DNA of 64,000 bases from Colwellia psychrerythraea (lineage in GTDB: Bacteria; Pseudomonadota; Gammaproteobacteria; Enterobacterales; Alteromonadaceae), in the NCBI RefSeq assembly GCF_000764185.1, contig NZ_JQEC01000011.1:248001-312000 (forward strand). Reading direction: 5' to 3'. The number at the start of each line of letters is the position of its first letter. Position 1 is the stretch's first letter. The position numbers and the translations under genes are program-made. The notes beneath the pieces are model-generated. The model saw only the letters and a list, made by a program, of their open reading frames with translations, was not told where the DNA came from and searched no databases. This document shows, in pieces, positions 1-10,368 of the stretch.

Positions 1-1
1 G

Positions 2-3000
2 CAAACCATGTTTAGGAATGCCCTGATCACTCGCCCATATGACGTATTACCGTTAGGTTTATTTGTCTTTGCCGGCAGCTTATTCATCAATTTGTATAGA
101 CAATTCCCAACAATCGCCAAGTATGGCTTATTACTCAGTGTTATCCCTGAAGTCACTACCCAAATTCATATGGCATTTGGTTCAGTTGCCTTGTTCGACA
201 ACCACTTTAATATCGCCCATAGTTTGAAAATACTCGCTTATGGTTGCGCCTTTTTAGGTTTACTTTTTGATCTAAAAGCAACGTCAATAAATAAATCAGC
301 GCCTGAATTAAGCCCTACCAGACAACCACTAATGAATTCCTGCCAAGATAAAACCGACAATACACAATTGCAAAGTGAGTTATTAGACGTGGGCCATGCT
401 CGACATTCTATTAGTATGCAAGTACCTATTGCCGCTTTTATTTTAGTATTAAGTGTTGCCACTTTAGTGAGCTTTTTATTTTATTTTGAGACTGAGCGTT
501 TGTTAACAGAACAGACAAGTAATGAAATAGCCATTGAAAGTAACCTAGTTGAGCCTATGATTGCACAACTTTACAGCCAAGCTAATTCTGACATTCTCTT
601 TTTAAGCCGTACGCCTGGCGTACAAGGCGTTATTGACTCTCTTACTGAAAGTGATGAACTGCTGTGGAAAAGCCGCATTGAGCAAACATTCAGTGAATTC
701 CTCATTAATAAATCATTTTATTATCAAATTCGCTATATAGGTATCGCCAATAACGGTCAGGAATTAATTAATGTCCGCAACGACAGTCAAAGTATAGTGA
801 TACCAAGCTCTCGTTTACAGCAAAAATCTACTAGGCCGTATTTTCAAGCCACTATTGATAAAGACCCCGGGCAGGTATATTTCTCTAAAATAGAGTTAGC
901 TAAAAATTACGGTAGAATTGAGCAACCTCATAAGCCGGTATTACGAGTAGCAACGCCTATTTACCACCCCTCTACAGGAAATGTTTTTGGCCTTATTGTT
1001 ATAAATATTAACTTTGGCGACTTTATTGCTCAACTAAAAACCAGAGAGTTGAGTCAATTATCTTTTTATTTAACCAATGAAGAAGGCGACTTTGTTTCAC
1101 ACCCTGACAATAGTAAAACTTTTGGTTTCAACCTAGACCATCGTTATTTAATACAAAATGAATTTCCTGAGTTACAAACAGTTTTTAGGCAAAAATTAAC
1201 GGAACATCGAGTAGAGAGCCTCACTATTGATGAACATAAGTTTCTTGGTCATTATCAACAAGTAAATTTGAATCGCTTCGATAACATTCATCAACTCAAT
1301 TTATTGGTACTAAAAGACAGCACAGAAATGGAGCAAACGTTAGCGGCTTACCGAATGCGTAGTTTATTATTAGGTAGTGCCTTGGCTTTAGTCGCGTTAG
1401 CAATAGCAACAGTTGCCGCTAGGAGGATTGCCACACCATTACAACAAATAACAGATAGTATAGAAAACTACGAAAAATCTAATACCTTAAGCACACTACC
1501 CATCGAAAGTAGCACCGAAATAGGTGTACTTGCTCGCAGTTTTAGTAATCTATTTACCAGAATGCAATTTGCTCTAGGTGAACAACAGCACTCTGCATTA
1601 CTAGCAAAACAAAGTTCGGAACAAATAAAGGCTATTTTCTCCAGTGCCGCTGAAGGTTTCATCACCATGGATGAACAAGGCGGTATTATTACTTTTAACC
1701 AAGCTGCTCAAGAGATGTTTGGCTATAGTGAGACCGAAGCCCTTAATCAAAACATTCGTACTTTAATTCCAATACAGAAGAACTCAAAACACAGTGGCAA
1801 CCTGAATAAAGATGAGGCAACTGGCATAGCTCATATTATGGGTGTAGGTAGAAAGCTCAAAGCTCAGAATAAATCAGGTGAAATTTTTTCTATTCATTTA
1901 TCCATTTCAAAAGTTACCAGTGAACAAGGTATAGTCTTTACCGGTATTATTCGAGATATTTCAAAAGAAGAACTGCTTGAATTAGAGCAAGAGCAACACC
2001 AGCGCATTTTAATGGAGGTAAACGAAAGAGTCAGCCTAGCAACAGATGCTGCAGGTATTGGCATTTGGCAATATGAAATAGCCAATGAGAAGCTTACTTG
2101 GGATAAGTGGATGCATAAAATATATGAAACATCTACGGCCGACTTTACTAATAAGCTCGCAGATTGGCAAAATTCAGTGCATCCTGAGGATTTGGAATCA
2201 GCCAACCAAGCGGTTATTGATGCAATTGAAAAGAAAACAAATTTTGATTATGAATTTAGGATAATAACACCTGAAGGTGAAATTAAGCATATAAAAGCCA
2301 TGGCTTTGGTGAAATTGGATAGTCAAGGCAATGCCGTACAGATGACGGGCGTTAACTTTGACATTACCGAGCGAAAAGTAGTTGAACAAGAGCATATTAC
2401 GGCGAAAGAATTAGCTGAAGATACGGCTCGCCATAAAGCTGAGTTTCTTGCCAGTATGAGCCATGAAATACGAACGCCTATGAATGGAATTTTAGGTATG
2501 CTTGGTTTACTACTGAGAAATGATCTAAGTGAAGAGCAGATGCATAGAGTGGATCTAGCTAATTCTAGCGCAGAGGCCCTACTGAGTTTAATTAACGATA
2601 TTTTAGACTTCTCTAAAGTAGAAGCAGGTAAACTCGATTTAGAAATCATAGACTTCGATTTAAGAAAACTGTTTGGCGAGTTCAGCGAGTCACTTGCTTT
2701 AAAAAGCCAAGAAAAAAATATTGAAATAATATTAGATAATAGAGGTATCCAACAAAGTCATGTCAAAGGAGATCCCGGCAGGATCAGACAGATTCTTAAT
2801 AACTTAACCGGTAATGCCATTAAATTTACCGAGCAGGGTGAAATAGTCATCACGGCAAAATTAATAGAAGAAGAGCCCATCAATGACTCAAGGGCCAATC
2901 AGCTAATCTTGCACTGCAGTGTTAGTGATACAGGCATAGGAATCCCCCATGATAAGATATCAAATTTATTTCAATCATTTACTCAAGTTGATGCATCTAC

Positions 3001-4522
3001 GACTAGGAAATACGGTGGCACAGGCCTAGGGCTTGCTATTTGTAAACAACTCTGTCAATTGATGCAAGGTGATATTAAGGTAACCAGTACTTTCGGTGCA
3101 GGGTCTACCTTCTCTTTTTCTATCAATTTGACAAAAAGTGAGCAAGCAAAGATTGTTTTACCTAATGTAGATATAACAAATATTGCTATGTTAGTCGTTG
3201 ATGATAACGCGACTAACCGCCTAGTATTAAAAGCTCAATTAGAGCATTGGGGAGCAATTGTTTATGAAGCCGATAGCGGGACAGCAGCCTTAGAGCTCCT
3301 TGAAAGTAATGCGCTTAATAGTAATCAACCCAACATACAAATGGCTTTTTTTGATATGTACATGCCTCATATGGACGGTGCAGAATTGGCAAAAAATGTC
3401 AAAAGCAGTCAAGAGCTCAAAGATATTAAATTAGTCATGATGACTTCGATGGCATCCCGTGGCGACGCAAGTTACTTCGCTAGCTTAGGTTTTGCCGCTT
3501 ACTTCCCCAAACCGGCTATAACCAAAGACTTATTTAAAACCTTAAATTTGTGTTTATCTGAAATGGGTACTCCTCCGCATGAATTACCCCTTATCACTCA
3601 CCATTATTTAAAAGAGCTAGGACCTGCTGACGAAAAAAATTGCAATAAAGACATAAGCCAATGTCGATTATTACTAGTGGAAGATAACAGAATCAATCAA
3701 GATGTAGCTAAGCATATTTTAGCTGAGTTTGACATTATTCCTGATATTGCTGTTAATGGCTTAGAGGCATTAAGCCGCTTAAAATCTACAGAAGGTAATA
3801 ACCCCTACGATATAGTATTGATGGACTGTCAAATGCCTGAAATGGATGGCTACCAAGCTACAGCAGCTATCAGGCAAGGAGAGGCTGGTAATGAAAATAA
3901 ACGGATAACGATCATCGCTATGACAGCCAATGCGATGAAAGGAGATAGGGAAAAATGTCTAGCTTCGGGCATGACTGATTATTTAAGTAAACCCATCGAG
4001 CCAGTCAAACTTAAAGAAAAATTACTACAGTACACTGAGTTATCGACTTTAGGTGAAGCTATCCCCCCACCAGAAAAAAAACTTGTGCAAGTTACAACTA
4101 TAGCTGCAGAAGAAGTTACTGCTGCTAGCGATATAACTTTACTTGTAGAAGACAATGAACAACCATCTATTTGGCAAAGAAGTGAATTTAGTAAACGTTT
4201 AAATAATAATGAGGATATTCAACATAAACTCATCGCATTATTTATTGAAGAAACGCCGAAACAACTGAGTGCTTTAGCAAGAAGTGTTAGCCAACAAAAC
4301 AATAAAGAGCTCCATGAAATAAGTCATAAAATCCAAGGTATGTCGGCAAATTTAAATGCTGCTGCTTTACTCCAATATACCAAAGACTTTAATCAGTATG
4401 TAAAATATCCTCCACTTACTCAAGCTAAAACAGAGCAGTTATTTCAGTCCATGCAATTAGCTTATCAAGAACTTGAACATGAATTAAAAGATGTATTGCA
4501 TGAAAAACTGATCAAAAGTTGA
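2..4522 (+). CDS. Hybrid sensor histidine kinase with two receiver domains and HPt (5' end outside window)
   Basis: A membrane-bound multistep phosphorelay protein. Numbering from the first visible Met (base 8): membrane segments at about 10-90 and 135-155, a periplasmic Cache-like sensor region at about 160-440, a second membrane segment and HAMP at about 450-510, PAS domains at about 540-650 and 670-785, HisKA with H819 in the motif SHEIRTPMNG, HATPase (TGIGI, GGTGLGL) to about 1045, REC1 with D1116, REC2 with D1273, and a C-terminal HPt with H1440. No stop precedes the visible Met in frame, and the first residues already read as the middle of a multi-helix membrane domain, so the true start is probably upstream of base 1. 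The signal sensed is unknown. The Ser/Thr kinase cluster follows on the same strand after 183 bp; a functional link is only inferred. Confidence 0.9.
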   Translation, partial: QTMFRNALITRPYDVLPLGLFVFAGSLFINLYRQFPTIAKYGLLLSVIPEVTTQIHMAFGSVALFDNHFNIAHSLKILAYGCAFLGLLFDLKATSINKSAPELSPTRQPLMNSCQDKTDNTQLQSELLDVGHARHSISMQVPIAAFILVLSVATLVSFLFYFETERLLTEQTSNEIAIESNLVEPMIAQLYSQANSDILFLSRTPGVQGVIDSLTESDELLWKSRIEQTFSEFLINKSFYYQIRYIGIANNGQELINVRNDSQSIVIPSSRLQQKSTRPYFQATIDKDPGQVYFSKIELAKNYGRIEQPHKPVLRVATPIYHPSTGNVFGLIVININFGDFIAQLKTRELSQLSFYLTNEEGDFVSHPDNSKTFGFNLDHRYLIQNEFPELQTVFRQKLTEHRVESLTIDEHKFLGHYQQVNLNRFDNIHQLNLLVLKDSTEMEQTLAAYRMRSLLLGSALALVALAIATVAARRIATPLQQITDSIENYEKSNTLSTLPIESSTEIGVLARSFSNLFTRMQFALGEQQHSALLAKQSSEQIKAIFSSAAEGFITMDEQGGIITFNQAAQEMFGYSETEALNQNIRTLIPIQKNSKHSGNLNKDEATGIAHIMGVGRKLKAQNKSGEIFSIHLSISKVTSEQGIVFTGIIRDISKEELLELEQEQHQRILMEVNERVSLATDAAGIGIWQYEIANEKLTWDKWMHKIYETSTADFTNKLADWQNSVHPEDLESANQAVIDAIEKKTNFDYEFRIITPEGEIKHIKAMALVKLDSQGNAVQMTGVNFDITERKVVEQEHITAKELAEDTARHKAEFLASMSHEIRTPMNGILGMLGLLLRNDLSEEQMHRVDLANSSAEALLSLINDILDFSKVEAGKLDLEIIDFDLRKLFGEFSESLALKSQEKNIEIILDNRGIQQSHVKGDPGRIRQILNNLTGNAIKFTEQGEIVITAKLIEEEPINDSRANQLILHCSVSDTGIGIPHDKISNLFQSFTQVDASTTRKYGGTGLGLAICKQLCQLMQGDIKVTSTFGAGSTFSFSINLTKSEQAKIVLPNVDITNIAMLVVDDNATNRLVLKAQLEHWGAIVYEADSGTAALELLESNALNSNQPNIQMAFFDMYMPHMDGAELAKNVKSSQELKDIKLVMMTSMASRGDASYFASLGFAAYFPKPAITKDLFKTLNLCLSEMGTPPHELPLITHHYLKELGPADEKNCNKDISQCRLLLVEDNRINQDVAKHILAEFDIIPDIAVNGLEALSRLKSTEGNNPYDIVLMDCQMPEMDGYQATAAIRQGEAGNENKRITIIAMTANAMKGDREKCLASGMTDYLSKPIEPVKLKEKLLQYTELSTLGEAIPPPEKKLVQVTTIAAEEVTAASDITLLVEDNEQPSIWQRSEFSKRLNNNEDIQHKLIALFIEETPKQLSALARSVSQQNNKELHEISHKIQGMSANLNAAALLQYTKDFNQYVKYPPLTQAKTEQLFQSMQLAYQELEHELKDVLHEKLIKS

Positions 4523-4705
4523 GTCAAATAATAAACAAGTAAAATGATTAAGTCCGGCTGAATCATTATTTACCACTACTTTATGCTGGATTTACTCTGA
4601 ATTTATTCGCTTAAATTTGATATACCAAGTGTATTAAGGTAATAATAGGGGCGTAACGACAGCGACATAATAATACTAAAAAATAGCTAAAGGTTTTCAC
4701 TACAC

Positions 4706-6997
4706 ATGATTCAACGTATTCTGCCCATTTATCATACGGGTTGGTTTTATCTACTGCTATTATTCTGGGGGTCGAGCTTTTGGTTAGTTGCTAATGGTGG
4801 TTTAAAGCAAATAAATCAACTAAATATTAACGCCCTAGCTAAAACGACTCAAAATCAGGTATTATCAAATAACTCTGCGTTCGAATCACCTGATATATTA
4901 ACCCTATACTCCACCTTTGACGATTCACAGTTGGACACGATAGTATCACTTTTGTCAGATCACCAAGAAAGTCAAGTCACCTTACTTGGCGAGCCCTCAA
5001 GTCATTTTACTAGTCAACTTGAACGTTATTTATCAAAAAATCCTAGAAATAATAAAATCATCATAGCTTCTAAAAATAATTCATCCGAGCCGGCATTAAA
5101 ATCACCATCGCCTATGTTATTCAGCGGCACTCTAGATTGGTTTAGGTATTCTTCGAAAAATGAGATAGAACAAGTAAGTTCAAAGCACTTAATTTATACA
5201 CCCTTCATAATCAATCAGTCACAAAGTTTCTCTTTATTGTGGCAGCAACAAGGGGGCACCTACTTAACTTTACCTAGTGAAATATTAAAGCAATTGAGTA
5301 AAAACAATGAGCTTACTTTCAATAAAAATTGGCAATTAAACTTAGCTAACGAACAAAACACCCAAATTCCTCAAAAGCTAAAATTAGGTTTTTTTGGTGA
5401 TATATTCACCTCTGGTGAGACTTACCAATATAGCCAAGTCCAGCAGACCCGCTTAAGTAAGTTTGATAAAAGTACTCTTCCATTAATTTCGGTTAAGCAG
5501 TTTTTTGAACTAGATTACAACTCACCAGATAAACAGAAAATAATTATCATTACTGATAATAAACTAAGTCAGCATGAATTGTTGCAGCCATTGCTTGATA
5601 AGTTGATCAAAGGTGATTATCTAACTCAAGATATAAGTACTATTTTATTATGTTGGGCTTTGACCGGCCTAGGTTTAACTTTGGTTTGGTTTATAAGTCA
5701 GCTGACCTTTAAGCAACAATTAATTGCTATCATAAGTTACTGTTTAGTTTTATTCATCATTCAATATTTAATGTTCAGACAGCAGCAATGGCTTGAGGTT
5801 TTCCAGCTCATATTTTTGTTAATGGGATCATGGCTATTATTTTTGGCTTACCATAAAGAATGTCATTTACTTTTAGCCGCGGTAAATGAGCAACTAGGTC
5901 AATTAGATAATAACTCTTTAACCATTGACGTGATGGGAAAACCTAAAAAAATCGCAACTAAAAAGAGTAATACCGCACAAAAGCCTGTCCATTCCCTATT
6001 AAGCCAAGCCCAAGAGAAAACAAAGCCCGCACAAGATATATCAAGTGCTACCATGACTAAAGGCGAATCAAGTATAATGGAGGGTTTTGAGCAAACATTA
6101 GTAATACTTGATAAACAAGTTCAGAGTAACAACTCAATAAAACACCACTTAACTGTTGATAACTTTGGCCGTTATCAAGTAGAGGGGATTTTAGGTAAAG
6201 GCGCGATGGGCATTGTTTATCAGGGTGTTGACCCTAAAATAAACCGCCATGTTGCTATAAAAACACTGCAGTTAAGCGACGACATTGATTCTCCAGAGTT
6301 TGGTGAAGCGAAGGAACGTTTCTTTAGAGAGGCACAAACAGCTGGCGGTTTAAGCCACGCCAACATAGTAACTATCTATGACGTTGGTGAAGAAAACAAT
6401 CTAGGTTACATCGCCATGGATTTACTCACAGGTGCACCATTATCACTATTTACTCAGCCTGAACAAACATTACCAGTGCCATTAGTTTATCAATTATTAA
6501 TCCAGATAACCGATGCATTAGATTATGCCCATAATCAAAATGTTGTGCATCGAGATATCAAACCAGCTAACATTATTTACGATGATGATTTACTCAAAGT
6601 TACGGTCACTGATTTTGGCATAGCCTATGTTAGTGATAATAGTAAAACACGTACCGGTATTATCATGGGTAGTCCCTATTATATGTCTCCGGAACAAATA
6701 CTTGGCTTAAGAGTAGATGGCCGCAGTGATATTTTCAGTTTAGGTGTGACTTTCTATCAATTACTTTGTGGGCATTTACCTTTTGAAGGTGAATCTATTG
6801 CAACCGTTGCTTATCAAATAACTAAAGCAAAAGCAGTCGCTGTCAATCAGCTTAATAGCAAGTTACCAAGTAGTGCTCAGCGTATTTGTAGTAAAGCCAT
6901 GCATAAAGATATAGAAAAACGTTACCAATCAATGGCGGAATTTAAATTAGCACTAACTAATGCGCTTAAAAGAGACTTTAAAGTCACGACAAATTAA
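4706..6997 (+). CDS. Membrane Ser/Thr protein kinase (Hanks type) with CHASE2-like sensor region
   Basis: A eukaryotic-type Ser/Thr kinase of 763 residues. One N-terminal membrane helix (about 12-30) is followed by an extracytoplasmic region to about 310, then three closely spaced helices (about 312-333, 340-358, 366-384). A sensor region followed by three helices is the layout of CHASE2 receptors, but the region is divergent, so that name is tentative. A low-complexity linker leads to the kinase domain at about 487-750: glycine loop GKGAMG, ATP lysine K519 (VAIK), catalytic D617 (HRDIKPAN), metal-binding D636 (DFG) and the MSPEQ activation-loop end. All key residues are present, so it should be active. 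It is followed by a PP2C phosphatase and an FHA protein, the usual partners for reversible Ser/Thr phosphorylation. Substrates are unknown. Confidence 0.9.
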   Translation: MIQRILPIYHTGWFYLLLLFWGSSFWLVANGGLKQINQLNINALAKTTQNQVLSNNSAFESPDILTLYSTFDDSQLDTIVSLLSDHQESQVTLLGEPSSHFTSQLERYLSKNPRNNKIIIASKNNSSEPALKSPSPMLFSGTLDWFRYSSKNEIEQVSSKHLIYTPFIINQSQSFSLLWQQQGGTYLTLPSEILKQLSKNNELTFNKNWQLNLANEQNTQIPQKLKLGFFGDIFTSGETYQYSQVQQTRLSKFDKSTLPLISVKQFFELDYNSPDKQKIIIITDNKLSQHELLQPLLDKLIKGDYLTQDISTILLCWALTGLGLTLVWFISQLTFKQQLIAIISYCLVLFIIQYLMFRQQQWLEVFQLIFLLMGSWLLFLAYHKECHLLLAAVNEQLGQLDNNSLTIDVMGKPKKIATKKSNTAQKPVHSLLSQAQEKTKPAQDISSATMTKGESSIMEGFEQTLVILDKQVQSNNSIKHHLTVDNFGRYQVEGILGKGAMGIVYQGVDPKINRHVAIKTLQLSDDIDSPEFGEAKERFFREAQTAGGLSHANIVTIYDVGEENNLGYIAMDLLTGAPLSLFTQPEQTLPVPLVYQLLIQITDALDYAHNQNVVHRDIKPANIIYDDDLLKVTVTDFGIAYVSDNSKTRTGIIMGSPYYMSPEQILGLRVDGRSDIFSLGVTFYQLLCGHLPFEGESIATVAYQITKAKAVAVNQLNSKLPSSAQRICSKAMHKDIEKRYQSMAEFKLALTNALKRDFKVTTN

Positions 6998-7070
6998 TAG
7001 AAAAAACAATGAGCAAATGCATTTCATGTTATGTTTCAGAATAAAATAAAGGTATTAACTGTTAACACTT

Positions 7071-7811
7071 ATGAATTATCACATTAAATCCCTATGCCAC
7101 CAGGGTGCAATTCGAAAAAATAATGAAGATGCCATAAGTTACGGCATTCATAAGGAGCTGGATGTTGCTTGGATGCTAATTGCTGACGGTATGGGTGGGC
7201 ATAATGCTGGTGAAGTTGCTAGTAAGATGTTGGTTGACCATATAAAATCTGAGTGGCACAAAGTATCCATAACTCACCAAGCTAATTGGCAAACATGGAT
7301 TTCAGAGCAGCTTAATGCTGCAAATATAGCAATCCTAAGCCAAGCACGGAAGACTATTGACCAACAAGGTATGGGTACTACGGGCGTATTAATGGTAATA
7401 GAAAATAATAACTGCCATCTTGGCTGGATTGGTGACTCACGGGCATATAGCTTAAAATATAGCAACTTAGTACAAGAAACCGTTGATCACACCATGCTAC
7501 AAGAATTAGTTAATAAAGGTGCAATAAGCGCCGAAACAGCTAAAAACTCCAATACAAAAAATTTACTCTCGCAAGCTATTGGCGTCCGAGAAAAGATAAC
7601 CGTTGAGACAAAAACTATTGTACTAAATAGTGGTGATACCGTTATGTTATCAACCGATGGTTTACATGATTATTTAACTGAGCAAGAAATTTGCAACTAT
7701 TTATCACTATTTTCTGATAAAAAAGATGTTTGTCATGACATGGTGAGCCAAGCAATAACCCAAAATAGTAGAGATAACCTTACGGTAGGTTTAATCAACT
7801 TAAGCAATTAA
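7071..7811 (+). CDS. PP2C-family protein Ser/Thr phosphatase
   Basis: A 246-residue soluble metal-dependent phosphatase of the Stp1/PrpC type. Family motifs are in order: the N-terminal NNED (acidic pair at 19-20), DGMGGH (D39-H44), GDSRAY, TDHT-like (VDHTML), STDGL and the C-terminal SRDNLT that supplies a metal-binding Asp. The protein has the compact bacterial PP2C length and lacks a membrane anchor. It lies 73 bp after the kinase gene and 46 bp before the FHA gene, so its likely job is to reverse phosphorylation by the upstream kinase, including on the FHA protein or shared targets. That pairing is inferred from context. Confidence 0.93.
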   Translation: MNYHIKSLCHQGAIRKNNEDAISYGIHKELDVAWMLIADGMGGHNAGEVASKMLVDHIKSEWHKVSITHQANWQTWISEQLNAANIAILSQARKTIDQQGMGTTGVLMVIENNNCHLGWIGDSRAYSLKYSNLVQETVDHTMLQELVNKGAISAETAKNSNTKNLLSQAIGVREKITVETKTIVLNSGDTVMLSTDGLHDYLTEQEICNYLSLFSDKKDVCHDMVSQAITQNSRDNLTVGLINLSN

Positions 7812-7857
7812 TTAGAAATAAATACAATAATAAAATATCACTAAATTAGGAGTTTTT

Positions 7858-8205
7858 ATGGCTTATCTAGCCTTAAGTGTTGAAGATGTAATCATTAATA
7901 AATGGCCGTTAGTCGAAGGGGCTTTAGATATAGGGCGCGCTAGTGATAATGACATTCAAATTAATGATGCTGCTGTCAGCTCGAAACATGCTCGATTAAT
8001 AACAGAGCTGGACCCTTTTATTGAAGGTCAATTGATTACTTATTTAGAAGATCTTGCCAGTACTAACGGTACTGAATTAAATGGCATAAAGGTTACCCGT
8101 GAGAAATTAAATCCTGACGACATAATCACCATAGGCTTCAATGAATTTCAGTTAATAGATAACCAATCAAATAAACTCGACGAGACTGCTATTATTATTG
8201 GCTAG
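7858..8205 (+). CDS. Small FHA-domain protein
   Basis: A 115-residue protein that is almost entirely one forkhead-associated domain, a phosphothreonine-binding module. Visible hallmarks are G26-R27 (DIGR), the S-S-K-H-A stretch at 41-45 and N70-G71 (STNGT), the residues that shape the phosphopeptide pocket. An AGGAG ribosome-binding site lies about 5 nt before the ATG. It follows the kinase and phosphatase genes and likely reads the phosphorylation state they set. The C-terminus ends in DETAIIIG; a decayed copy of this tail occurs just downstream (see the pseudogene at 8291-8445). Confidence 0.9.
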   Translation: MAYLALSVEDVIINKWPLVEGALDIGRASDNDIQINDAAVSSKHARLITELDPFIEGQLITYLEDLASTNGTELNGIKVTREKLNPDDIITIGFNEFQLIDNQSNKLDETAIIIG

Positions 8206-8290
8206 CATACTAAAGCTTCATGGAATATTTTATCTTGAAAGCAGAAAATAATGTGACATGAACGTTAAGTAAATCATAATACCTACTACC

Positions 8291-8445
8291 CGATAAAAAT
8301 CATGATGATTTGACACTAAATGGCACATTGGGTTTTAATCAATTTCAGTTAAATGATATACAGCCATCTAACTCCAATCGTTTTGCAGACCTCTGATCCA
8401 AGTAGACTCAGAATTGAGCTCTATGAGACTGCTATTATCTATTAA
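8291..8445 (+). pseudogene. Decayed duplicate of the FHA gene's 3' end
   Basis: Reading from 8304 gives DDLTLNGTLGFNQFQLND, then a TGA at 8394. This matches the tail of the intact FHA protein (DDIITIGFNEFQLIDNQ). A second stretch in another frame, 8416-8445, reads ELYETAIIY and stop, matching the FHA end KLDETAIIIG. The two pieces appear in the same order as in the intact gene but are separated by a frameshift and a stop. The simplest reading is a tandem FHA duplication whose second copy has lost its 5' part and is decaying. Confidence 0.7.
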
Positions 8446-8578
8446 TTTGACTGGTGGCCTGCGCTTCAACGAGTTCATTTATCGTTTGGTTAAAATGTGA
8501 CTGTCTACGCGTGGTTACTTTATGATGCTGACGATTTAGCAGTTTTCTACGTTGATTACTTTTTAATGGTCTTTTCAT
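8435..8578 (-). CDS. Possible small basic protein, 47 residues
   Basis: On the minus strand an ATG at 8578 opens a 47-residue frame rich in Lys, Arg, Gln and His (it begins MKRPLKSNQRRKLLNRQHHK) and ends at 8435. A weak GGAAA motif lies about 11 nt before the ATG. I do not recognise the product. It overlaps the last 11 bases of the FHA relic tail-to-tail. It sits in an otherwise gene-free stretch of about 490 bp, and it could be a chance frame; the strongly basic composition is the only hint that it is real. Confidence 0.3.
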   Translation of the reverse strand: MKRPLKSNQRRKLLNRQHHKVTTRRQSHFNQTINELVEAQATSQINR

Positions 8579-8697
8579 TGTAAACTATTTCCAATGGTCT
8601 TTTTAAGGTTGTACTCACTATAGTCTGCAATAGTGACAGTTTTATGACATTGAAAATCAAATAATTTCGAATAAGTGTTAGGGTATACAGTTAACAC

Positions 8698-10284
8698 TTA
8701 TTGAACCGTTTCAATCTTAGCTTCACCTTCCTTTATAGTACTTTTGGGTTCTTGCACAGTGGGCAGATCCTTTAATGACTCATCCATTATCAACTCAGCT
8801 TTTAATAACTCACTTTCAGCCAATAAAGCTTGTGCCTTTTTTTGCTCTAACACCAATGCAATGGCCTGCTCTTTTGCTTTTTCGTCTAACCAACTTAAGG
8901 TATCGTAATAACGGCGAATATTGTCAACGTAATGCACTGGCTCCTCACCGCGCGCGTAACCATGTTTGGTATTTTTGTAATACTTCTTCTGTTGCAATAA
9001 CGGTAAACGCGTTTTAACTTCGACCCAACGATCTGGATCGCCACCTTGGCGCTGTGTGATAATCCTGGCATCGTTTAAATGGCCAAAACCAATATTATAT
9101 GAAGCTAAAGCAAACCAAGTACGATCAGGGCTTGGTATTCTATCAGGCATCATAGCAATCATACGTTTAAAGTATTTAGCGCCACCACGAATACTTTGCT
9201 CGGTATCTAAACGGCTTTTGATGCCCATTTGTTTCGCTGTCGCAAGAGTTAGCATCATCATACCGCGAACACCTGTGTAAGAACGCGCAGTGGGATTCCA
9301 GTGTGACTCTTGATAGCTAATAGCAGCCAATAAACGCCAATCTAGCTCTTGGGCGTACTTTTCAAATAGTGCTTGATATTTGGGTAACGTTTTTGCTACA
9401 GCTTTAATAAATGTTCGGGTTTCAACATAATTAAATTGTTCAATGTGGCCATAATACTTATCATCTAACGCCAGTAAAGTACCGTCGTGATGTACTTGAC
9501 CAAAAAATTCAACCAAGCTTGCTAAGATATCGTCATGGCTATTTTTACTAATCATCCAAGCTAAAGGCTCTGGTTTCTTTATACTAAAACCAATACTTAT
9601 TTCAGGGTAATAACTGCGATTTATTGCTAAGTTATTACTATCAATAACCGTATAATCGATTTCACCGCTGAGTACTTTAGCCATTAGCTCTTCGCTATCA
9701 AACTCAATGGTTTCTTGCCAAGTGAGCTCACTGTGCGTTTGTTTTAGCTTTTCCAGATTTTCCACATAACTAGAGCCCGTAGTAACCATTAACTTACCGG
9801 TTAAGTCAGCCACTTTTCTAGGCCGTACATTGCCTTGCTTATACACTAACTTCTGGCTAATCGTTTCATAACTCGGCGAAAAGCGAAAACGCTGTAGCCG
9901 TTTTTCAGTTTTGGATAAACCGGCTGCCAATAAATCAACTTCACCGGTATTTAATTTAATAAAAAGCTCATTAAGGCTATAACTTGGAATAATACGCAAT
10001 TCAACATCGAGAGAATCTGCATATTTCTTGGCTAATTCATATTCGAAACCAGCAAAGCCATTTGCGGTGGTGTAATAGTTTGTCGGACCAAAAATAGTGC
10101 CTACATTGATATAACCTCTCGCCAAAATACGAGATAAGTCTGAAGAGTCATTTTTTTTATCACAGGCACTTAATAAGATAGTGACAAAAATCACCAATAG
10201 TAGAGAGCTAAAATCAATCACTAACTTACTCTTTAGTTTAGTAATTAACTTTGATTTCATTGAAAAAGGATAGTATTTATTCAT
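8698..10284 (-). CDS. mltF: Membrane-bound lytic murein transglycosylase F
   Basis: A peptidoglycan lytic transglycosylase of 528 residues from the ATG at 10284. It has an N-terminal signal with lipobox LSAC (Cys41), a periplasmic solute-binding-like domain (SBP_bac_3 type, about 55-290) and a C-terminal SLT goose-lysozyme-like domain with catalytic E326 in the motif YQESHW. This two-domain order and length are those of MltF. The frame also opens further up at a GTG (10338), and an ATG at 10260 would leave a tidier signal peptide; none of the three has a good ribosome-binding site, so the start is uncertain. The C-terminus carries a charged, Ala/Glu/Leu-rich tail. The gene is divergent from purL, as in many gammaproteobacteria. 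Confidence 0.93.
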   Translation of the reverse strand: MNKYYPFSMKSKLITKLKSKLVIDFSSLLLVIFVTILLSACDKKNDSSDLSRILARGYINVGTIFGPTNYYTTANGFAGFEYELAKKYADSLDVELRIIPSYSLNELFIKLNTGEVDLLAAGLSKTEKRLQRFRFSPSYETISQKLVYKQGNVRPRKVADLTGKLMVTTGSSYVENLEKLKQTHSELTWQETIEFDSEELMAKVLSGEIDYTVIDSNNLAINRSYYPEISIGFSIKKPEPLAWMISKNSHDDILASLVEFFGQVHHDGTLLALDDKYYGHIEQFNYVETRTFIKAVAKTLPKYQALFEKYAQELDWRLLAAISYQESHWNPTARSYTGVRGMMMLTLATAKQMGIKSRLDTEQSIRGGAKYFKRMIAMMPDRIPSPDRTWFALASYNIGFGHLNDARIITQRQGGDPDRWVEVKTRLPLLQQKKYYKNTKHGYARGEEPVHYVDNIRRYYDTLSWLDEKAKEQAIALVLEQKKAQALLAESELLKAELIMDESLKDLPTVQEPKSTIKEGEAKIETVQ

Positions 10285-10368
10285 GTCTTCAATTGTGTCG
10301 TGTATTGCCTCATTATCCAAGCACTTTTTACCTGACACTTGTGTTAAGTTATTACTTGACTTTTTACG

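Noticed and set aside
2198..2649. Minus-strand reading frames inside the sensor kinase gene
   Set aside because: They lie wholly within a well-supported gene, show low-complexity translations and no domain.
4620..4660. ATACCAA motif as a solo end of the MITE-like element
   Set aside because: Only seven bases match and there is no inverted partner nearby.
4706..8205. Type VI secretion link for the kinase, phosphatase and FHA genes
   Set aside because: No Tss/Hcp/VgrG genes are visible in the window, so the link is not supported here.
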